Of a stretch of DNA of 64,000 bases, positions 57,219 through 64,000 are shown one piece after another. The notes beneath the pieces are model-generated. The model had not been told where the DNA came from and ran no database searches. It saw nothing but the letters and a program-made list of their open reading frames with translations. A program made the position numbers and the translations under genes. The first letter of the stretch is position 1, and every line of letters starts with the position of its first letter. The stretch spans positions 75,886,452-75,950,451 of the forward strand of contig NC_090757.1 in the NCBI RefSeq assembly GCF_036898095.1, given 5' to 3'. Source of the stretch: Palaemon carinicauda (taxonomy: Eukaryota > Arthropoda > Malacostraca > Decapoda > Palaemonidae).

Positions 57219-60184
57219 ATAATGGGGATGAAACACAAACCATAATAGTAATGAATGCACAGGGTTTAGCCACGAGTAACTCTAAAAGGAAAATAGAGTT
57301 CTTAGAAGAACTAACCCAAATTGAAAAAATAGATATATTAAATATAAGTGAAACATGGTATTCCCAAGAGACTGGCAGTGATGACCAGATAAAGGGTTTC
57401 CAAACTTATAGATCAGACAGAAAAAATAGGAATCAAGGGGGAACCGCAATATATGGAAGAGACATAAATCAAGGAAAAGTATGTGAAAAATACAGCAACA
57501 CAGAATGTGAATTGATTGCGGTAGAATTTGAATTTGAAAAACTAATGAATATTGTAGTTTACAGACCCCCAAACACTAAGGAGTTTGACATAATAATAGA
57601 AAAAATAGATGATATATGTAGAAACCATAAAGACTGGAATATACTCCTATCCGGAGATTTTAACTTTCCTTTCGTGGATTGGAAAGAACGGATAGAAGAA
57701 AGTGGTTGTATGTATACATATAAAAAAGATAGTAATAGTAGCGCAGAAGATAAGAGGCAATTTGAAAAGCTTCAAGATATGCTATTAAAACATAATATGC
57801 AACAAATAAACCACATTCCAACAAGAAAGGAAAATGTCCTAGATCTAGTATTTGTGAATGAGGTGAATTATGTTAAAGAAATAATAGTGTATAACACGGG
57901 AATTTCAGACCACAATGTCATAGAATTGATAGTTCATTCCAAAGCAAGTGATCACAGAATTAATAAAAGCACAAAACTTTGGGAAGGATATGGAAAATAT
58001 AACTTTTACAGTAAGAATATAAAATGGTCAGAAATAAATGAAGAACTGAATAAAGAATGGAAAAATGTATTTATAAGTGATAATATACAGGTAAATACGG
58101 ATATACTGTACAAAATACTGGAGAAAATTGTTGAAAAATATGTACCGAAAAAAAACAATAAACAAAAGACGTGCATACCAAGAGACAGAAGAATCTTATT
58201 TCAGAAAATTAAAAAGTGGAAGAAAAATCTTGCAAAAGAAAAAAATGTGTGGAAAATGAGGGAAATAAAATGTAAGATAGAAAATGCAGAACAAAAGATT
58301 ATACAGTCGAAAGAAAATGAAAAAAGGGACTTAGAAGAAAGGACACTTCAAAATATAAAAAGAAACCCCAAAGTACTTTACTCCTATGCAAAAAAGATGA
58401 ATAAAAGGAGAATAGAAATAGGCCCTCTAAGAATTGAAGGACGGCTAACGAATGAAAAAAAGGAAATATGCAACATATTAGCAGAAAAATATAAGAGTGA
58501 GTTCACGCCAAGAATTGCGAATGAGAATAATGAAACAGAAATGAGAGAAGAAAATGTTGAATATCTAACGGATATAGATATTAATGAAGCAGATATTGTC
58601 ACGGCTATAAACGAAATTAAAAATGGATCGGCAGCCGGACCAGATGGAGTTCCAGCGATTTTGTTAAAAAAAACTGCAAACACTATCGCGAAGCCACTTG
58701 CAATACTGCTAAGACAGAGTATAGATATGAGCGAGATATATGTTAAACATAAATTAGCTTATATAACCCCTATCTTCAAAAGTGGATCAAGACTAGAGGC
58801 AAGCAATTATAGACCTGTTAGTCTAACATCACATATTATGAAATTGTATGAGAGGGTAATAAAAAAGAAAATAATGAACCATTTGGTCAAAAATAATTTG
58901 TTTAATATGGGTCAACACGGTTTCGTACCTGGAAAAAGTACACAGACCCAACTGATAGCTCACTATGAAAACATATACAATAATATGATAAATGAAAAAG
59001 ACACAGATGTGATCTATCTAGATTTTGCAAAAGCCTTTGACAAGGTAGACCATAACATATTGGAGAAAAAAATGAGAAAGCATAATATTGTGGGAAAGAT
59101 AGGAAAATGGGTAAAAGAATTCCTGCAAAACAGAAAACAGATAGTGGTTGCAAATGACGAGAAATCAGATGAAGCCCAGGTAATATCTGGTGTGCCCCAA
59201 GGTACGGTATTAGCTGCACTGCTATTTGTTATTATGATCTCAGACATAGACTGTGATGTTGAAAACTCCGTAGTGAGAAGTTTCGCCGATGACACAAGAA
59301 TAAGTAGAGAAATTACTTGTGATGAAGATAGGAACTCACTACAAAGAGATCTAAACAAAATATATGAATGGGCGGAGATAAATAGGATGGTATTTAACTC
59401 CGATAAATTCGAATCAATAAATTATGGAAACAGAGAAGGAATGGTGTATGCATACAAGGGACCTAATAATGAGACAATCACAAACAAGGAAGCAATTAAA
59501 GACCTTGGTGTAATTTTAAATAGGAATATGTTATGCAACGACCAAATAGCAACACTGTTGGCTAAATGTAAAGCAAAAATGGGAATGTTATTCAGACACT
59601 TTAAAACAAGAAAAGCTGAACACATGATTATGCTTTACAAAACTTATGTGCGTAGTACACTCGAGTACTGCAATGTGATATGGTACCCACACTACCAAAA
59701 GGATATTGCGCAAATAGAGAGTGTACAAAGGTCCTATACTGCTAGAATAGAAGAAGTTAAGGACCTTGATTACTGGGAAAGACTGCAATTTTTGAAACTA
59801 TACAGTCCAGAAAGGAGAAGAGAACGCTACATGATAATACAAGCATGGAAGCAAATAGAAGGAATTGCTGAAAACATCATGGAGCTTAAAGTATCAGAAA
59901 GAGCAAGCCGAGGTAGATTAATAGTGCCAAAAAGCATTCCAGGTAAACTGAGAAAGGCGCACAGGACATTAATCCACTACGCACCAGCATCGATAATGCA
60001 GCGACTATTTAATGTGCTGCCAGCTCATCTAAGAAACATATCAGGAGTGAGCGTAGATGCGTTTAAAAATCAGCTCGATAAATACCTAAGATGCATCCCA
60101 GACCATCCAAGACTGGAAGATGCAAAATACACCGGAAGATGTATTAGCAACTCTCTGGTGGATTTACGAGGTGCCTCACACTGA
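57188..60184 (+). CDS. LINE ORF2: endonuclease-reverse transcriptase, intact
   Basis: 998 codons from ATG 57188 without interruption. The N-terminal endonuclease shows VMNAQGL, NISETWY, VYRPPNT, SGDFNFPFVDW and ISDHNVIEL, the expected catalytic residues of LINE APE-type endonucleases. A Lys-rich linker follows. RT shows AAGPDGVPAILL, NYRPVSLTS, GFVPGKSTQTQL, YLDFAKAFDKVDH, SGVPQGTVL and SFADDTRIS, with the catalytic FADD at 59282-59293. The C-terminal domain has the RRRERYMIIQAWK and LDKYLRCIPD pattern common in CR1/L2/jockey-group LINEs. The enzyme would nick target DNA and prime cDNA synthesis there. The intact frame implies a young insertion. The exact clade is uncertain. Confidence 0.92.
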   Translation: MGESILLPILNNGDETQTIIVMNAQGLATSNSKRKIEFLEELTQIEKIDILNISETWYSQETGSDDQIKGFQTYRSDRKNRNQGGTAIYGRDINQGKVCEKYSNTECELIAVEFEFEKLMNIVVYRPPNTKEFDIIIEKIDDICRNHKDWNILLSGDFNFPFVDWKERIEESGCMYTYKKDSNSSAEDKRQFEKLQDMLLKHNMQQINHIPTRKENVLDLVFVNEVNYVKEIIVYNTGISDHNVIELIVHSKASDHRINKSTKLWEGYGKYNFYSKNIKWSEINEELNKEWKNVFISDNIQVNTDILYKILEKIVEKYVPKKNNKQKTCIPRDRRILFQKIKKWKKNLAKEKNVWKMREIKCKIENAEQKIIQSKENEKRDLEERTLQNIKRNPKVLYSYAKKMNKRRIEIGPLRIEGRLTNEKKEICNILAEKYKSEFTPRIANENNETEMREENVEYLTDIDINEADIVTAINEIKNGSAAGPDGVPAILLKKTANTIAKPLAILLRQSIDMSEIYVKHKLAYITPIFKSGSRLEASNYRPVSLTSHIMKLYERVIKKKIMNHLVKNNLFNMGQHGFVPGKSTQTQLIAHYENIYNNMINEKDTDVIYLDFAKAFDKVDHNILEKKMRKHNIVGKIGKWVKEFLQNRKQIVVANDEKSDEAQVISGVPQGTVLAALLFVIMISDIDCDVENSVVRSFADDTRISREITCDEDRNSLQRDLNKIYEWAEINRMVFNSDKFESINYGNREGMVYAYKGPNNETITNKEAIKDLGVILNRNMLCNDQIATLLAKCKAKMGMLFRHFKTRKAEHMIMLYKTYVRSTLEYCNVIWYPHYQKDIAQIESVQRSYTARIEEVKDLDYWERLQFLKLYSPERRRERYMIIQAWKQIEGIAENIMELKVSERASRGRLIVPKSIPGKLRKAHRTLIHYAPASIMQRLFNVLPAHLRNISGVSVDAFKNQLDKYLRCIPDHPRLEDAKYTGRCISNSLVDLRGASH

Positions 60185-60199
60185 GGGACCTGGGGGAAC

Positions 60200-60243
60200 C
60201 CAAAAAAAAAAAAAAAAAAAAAAAAAAATAAGGTAAGGTAAGG
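60200..60243 (+). repeat. LINE 3' tail: poly-A plus (TAAGG)n
   Basis: A run of about 28 A is followed by TAAGGTAAGGTAAGG, then copy C gag sequence. Confidence 0.9.
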
Positions 60244-61512
60244 CAAAAGAAAGTCAGACAGCTTGGGGAGGTTCTCACCGAACTGACGTCCGGCAATATC
60301 AGCCTCCAACTTCCCGACTAAGAAGGTAAGATGGACGTCCTTCCAGTCCTTGTGGTCCATGGGTAGGGCCAAAGACAGAGGTTTACACTCCTCCAAGGAG
60401 GGGCATGGCTTACCTGCCTCGACTGCTTTCAGCACAGCCGTAAACCCTTTCTGCATAAAGGGGAAGGCTCTAGAAGGAGAGGACACAAAGGAAGGGTGCT
60501 TCTTACTAAAAGCAGGTACCTTTGAGTTTGCGAAGCCCCTCTCCTTCATCGAGCTTGACAATAAAGCTTGAGCCTTAGCGTGGTCCAAAACTATGACCTC
60601 CTTCGGCTCTGTTTCTTCCTTTGAGGCTGGTTCCTTCATTAGACGGACATTACAGGCCGGATACGACTCTTTGCTGGGCCAGAATTCCACCACCTCAAGG
60701 GGGACTGAGCCCAGCTTCTCCGAAATGACGATTTTTCCCGTCGTCATAGGCATGTGCTCAGCATACTTCCAAGGGTTAACATCTGAGCACAAGGGAAGGT
60801 CTTTCACGCTGAGCTTCTTCTGGGGCCCACGTGATGCTGCAAGTCTCCGCATCTCCAGCTTCATTGCAGCAGCCTTCTCATTATTCTCCCTCTGCATCTG
60901 TTGGATCATTCCAACGATGGAGGAAAGAGTCTTTCCCAGCTCATCTGGGAGAGAGGACGATGTTGAGGGAATAGGTTCAGGGGCCTGAACCGGAGTAGCC
61001 GACACCTCGTCGACCTCTTCCTCTTCATTGTCTGGAGCCTGCTCTTCATCCTGGTCTTCTGCCAGGAGGTCATCTTCCAAACGCTCGGACACCTCCGACA
61101 TCCTATCGTCTAATTGGATGTCCTGCAGGGCGTCCGCGACTTCAGAATCCACAGGGATCTGAACCACTGGTATCTCCACTTGAGGCTGAGGAATCACTGC
61201 ATCAGCTGACGCCCTGGGGAAAAGGTAAGCCCTCATCTTCTCACTTGGAAGATAGGGCCCAGAAGTATTCTTCTGAAAGCCCCTTACCCAGGTACGAAGC
61301 TTCTCCCTTGCTGCGTCCCTTGACTTCGCCGTCTTAGGGGAATCAAAAGCCTCAGTAATCAGGTTTGTGCACACGGTACATACCTGCGGGTCCCAATACC
61401 GGAGATCACCTTTGGAGACTGCGCATGCTGCGTGCCTCCTACACAAATCATGTCCGCAGAAGTTCTTGCTGTGGACGTTGCAGAAAACGCTTCCACACTT
61501 CGGATGGTCCTC
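60244..61512 (-). pseudogene. gag: DIRS gag 5' part, copy C
   Basis: Runs from the splice-acceptor point (61512) through the complete Cys/His cluster to the DFLL segment, open throughout, then into the LINE. It lacks the one-base deletion that breaks copy B gag, so the duplicated arms have diverged since duplication. Confidence 0.88.
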
Positions 61513-63622
61513 CTGTAAAGAGAAGAAAATTCTATGAGTATCAAGTGAACTACGTATCACTGGATATACATAGCTTAGCACAACTAAACTAGAAAGGAAA
61601 GACACACACTTGTATTTCCCGCACAGTCAATTGCCGCAACCTTACAGATAATAAAATCGTATGGTTAATCTATTCTAGAGCAACCAATGAATAATTTCCA
61701 GAGGAAACAGGTGTAGCTCACACCCAAAAAATGATTTTAAAATGCTGGATAGTAGACAAGAAAGAACTCACTTTCTTTATCTGTAAGGTTACACCAAAGG
61801 GTTGTGCGAGACAACACAAAAGTGTTAGAAAAGCTTAGTGTTGTAACAAATACTATACTATAGTTTTCTCCCTACAGTATATACTATACTGAAAAATACT
61901 GGATACAGTATAGAAGGTAATGTGCCGGCCGGCACACACCTTAACTAGTTCCAAAGTATACTACTTAAGAACTATAAGGTGGAAGAACGCTGGTTCAAAT
62001 GCATGTGCCGGCCGGCAACTACACAAGATAGCACCCGGCTGCTGGCCACCAATCGTAGCGGCCAGCAGACAATGGTGTGATATATAGCCGGCCGGCAAAG
62101 GTATACAACCAATACCGGCCGGCAGCAAAAGAACCAGAGAACTCCGACTGCCCGGCTGCCGGCCACTCAGGCCGGCAGCCGGGCTAGGGTACAACACTAG
62201 AAGAAAAACAGAATGGATGCCGGGATAAGAGACTGTACTACCTCATAACCCGGCAACAGAAAGAGTGCACATAAGGAAGGGGAGAATATAACTTCAGGCT
62301 TCCTGACCAATGCCATCTGGCTCTACAGATAAACATGGATGAAAGACCAAGGGAGGTCTGGGCAGCACTCAAATCAGAAGACCCTTGCCGGCCGGCACGC
62401 ACTGCCAGCCGGCAAGGGACTGAGTCAACCCCACATCCTAACCTATGCTAGGTACAGATGTAGAATGACGGACAGGAATGCAATGGCTAGGCCATCACAA
62501 AGGAAAGAGGGGAAAGGGAGAAGAGGGTCCTGCCAACCTTGCTCTAGTAATGAATCACCCACAGCCAAGAAAACTCATCTTAGCCTAGGGGAGATCCGAG
62601 GAGGGAGGCCAGCAATACTTGCCAACTCCCTCAGAACCAAAGAAAGGAAGGCGTTGTTATTCACAGAAAAGAGGATCTCATCCTCCACACCGAGAACAAC
62701 AACACTGGACTAGTCTGCTAGATCACAAGAAGAAGGAATCATCTCGTACGGAAACCTTCGAAAGTGAACTAAGGAGGCTAAGCCTCCCATGTCTGTTGTC
62801 AGTCTAGCAAGGGAATCTCAACCACAAGCTAGACATAAACAGACTCAGACTAAGAACTTTGATGTCCTGCCCCCTCCCTGAAGCCAGACTTACTGGAAAC
62901 AGGAAGGAACAGAAACACCCTAATATAGTTGTATCTAAAGTCAATTCAGATAAACCATTAGGGTTAAGCCCAAGGCTTAAACAGAGGGAAAGGGAGTGCA
63001 CACCTTCTCCGAAGAGAAGAGAGCAACCGGGGAGTGTGAGAAAGTATACTAAGGCCCCATAGACAACTAGCCTAGGCGCAAAGAGAATCGATTACCTAAA
63101 TCACCAAAACTCACTCGTATACTATCTTGGAAGAAAATCAACATAATCTTAAATGTATAAAACTGCCTAAAGCTTCAATAAAACTTTAAAACACTCGGAA
63201 ATCTGAATATCATGCAGGAAAGTAGGGCCAAACGACTAGGCTACAAGGTCTAGCGTAGGCCAGAATCGGTAAATCCTTCGCCAAAACAATAATACTAAAA
63301 GCATCATATAAAGAAATGCTATGTAACGTTAAACAGCTAAAACTATTAAAGCGAAACAGCCGGGAACGTCGCTCTGGCTAACTAAATAACTCATACCTAG
63401 CGAGCGACAGCGTCCAGGACGCCTCCGGTAGGCAACAGCTCTTGCAACAACGATTTCACTATCAAATCGCTTTTAAAATTACCAAGAGCTTACATTTATA
63501 CATAAAAGAAATAATACTCAACTTATCAGAAGCAGAAGTTGGAGAAAGCATTATATGTTGAAATAATCCAAGAATTGCGAGAAACACAGGGAAAAAACAC
63601 CGAGTTGTTGAGCTACGCAAAA
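61513..63622 (-). other. DIRS copy C leader
   Basis: Mirror of 39706-41819, including the CCGGCCGG cluster (61920-62420) and the TTCTCTTTACAG acceptor-like sequence at its 3' end. No conserved coding frame. Confidence 0.75.
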
Positions 63623-63966
63623 AGGAATACAGATGGCGCCGTGAGCGGCTCAATGCACGATTACGAAACGGGAGAGGAGAGATACCTTGCGAGCGGCTCT
63701 CCTTTCTTTCTCGTTTTCGTTTTCTTGCCAATTGACCCCTTCGAAGTGTTAACTCTGTTCGGGGTGCAGATTGCTATGTGGCATGTCAAGAATACGTCCT
63801 CTGATATTTCGCGATATCCCTGGTTCTTTTATTAGGGATATTCGCTCCAGGAGTTAGATTTCTGGGTACCTTAAGGTAAATTCTCTGGGAATATTGCCGT
63901 AGTTATATATACCCAAGGAAGCTACCCTTTAGGAACTTCCATCAGGACGACATGGCTTGAGCCCAA
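63623..63966 (-). repeat. Left terminal inverted repeat, DIRS copy C
   Basis: Mirror of 39362-39705. Its outer end is joined to YR sequence of the host DIRS at 63967. Confidence 0.92.
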
Positions 63967-64000
63967 AAAATGGGTCTTGTTAAAGCAGATTTACACGTTG
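63967..64000 (-). pseudogene. YR fragment of the DIRS into which copy C inserted
   Basis: Reads on the minus strand as CAACGTGTAAATCTGCTTTA then ACAAGACCCATTT, identical to 39328-39361 of copy A. The rest lies beyond the window. Confidence 0.85.

Larger units (their letters stand above)
56910..60243 (+). mobile_element. Non-LTR retrotransposon (CR1/L2-like LINE), 5'-truncated
   Basis: 3.33 kb inserted in gag of DIRS copy C, opposite in orientation to it. It carries the end of ORF1, an intact ORF2 and a tail of about 28 A followed by three TAAGG-like units. Comparison with copy B shows about 8 bp of target (TCCCTTCG on the + strand) missing at the insertion and no target duplication. Confidence 0.92.
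51971..63966 (-). mobile_element. DIRS copy C, full length, split by a LINE
   Basis: 12.0 kb including a 3.3-kb LINE, so about 8.7 kb of DIRS, close to copy 1. From 63966 downwards: left repeat, leader, gag (interrupted), RT/RNase H, YR, 3' UTR, ICR, right repeat. It is inserted in the YR gene of another DIRS, with flanks at 63967-64000 and 51970-51250. Confidence 0.93.
56038..64000 (-). repeat. Right arm of large inverted duplication
   Basis: Inverted counterpart of 39328-43964, continuing to the window edge. It is interrupted by the LINE at 56910-60243, which the left arm lacks. Confidence 0.93.

Noticed and set aside
57282..59788. Minus-strand frames across LINE ORF2
   Set aside because: Antisense shadows of an intact AT-rich gene.

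Overview
The window is animal genomic DNA and consists almost entirely of mobile elements and simple repeats. I found no host gene, tRNA, rRNA or other cellular RNA gene. Very long (TA)n, (TC)n and (GA)n microsatellites, Tigger-type DNA transposons, Gypsy elements, a non-LTR retrotransposon and above all DIRS-type tyrosine-recombinase retrotransposons suggest an arthropod. A decapod crustacean is my best guess; this is an inference from repeat content, not a species identification.

Layout. 1-1388: (TA)n blocks around about 1 kb of unremarkable AT-rich DNA. 1389-10204: a complete DIRS element (copy 1) with terminal inverted repeats, an internal complementary region, and overlapping gag, RT/RNase H and tyrosine recombinase (YR) reading frames. 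It sits inside a (TA)n tract, and the only coding lesion I found is one TGA in YR. 10275-15560: a decayed minus-strand Gypsy element without integrase. 15921-19924 and 19991-22545: two Tigger/pogo-like DNA transposons, back to back in TA repeats. 22546-27950: degraded DNA with a 50-bp minisatellite, an inverted repeat and an internally deleted LINE. 27954-34966: a decayed Gypsy element with an envelope-like third ORF. 34967-64000: a DIRS cluster.

The DIRS cluster is the most interesting part. Copy A (5'-truncated, + strand) is interrupted inside its YR gene by the left end of copy B. B stops abruptly in RT at 43964 and is joined, inverted, to three complete and one partial tandem units of about 2.2 kb. 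Each unit is a minus-strand DIRS 3' end (YR C-terminal half, 3' UTR, internal complementary region, right inverted repeat), and each right terminus is fused to the same YR position. The array runs into copy C, a full-length minus-strand DIRS (51971-63966). C is itself inserted at that same YR position and is split in gag by a young LINE with an intact 998-residue ORF2. B (39328-43964) and the 5' part of C (64000-56038) are near-identical inverted arms, so the window contains much of a large palindrome whose right arm runs off the edge.

How the parts work together. Each DIRS would encode Gag, RT/RNase H and YR. RT makes a circle across the internal complementary region, and YR would integrate it without target duplication. 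The junction sequences here fit crossover in a short T-run shared by the circle junction and the YR target. Copies A, B, C and the array units all carry stops or frameshifts, so any movement today would need proteins in trans from a copy such as copy 1 or one elsewhere.
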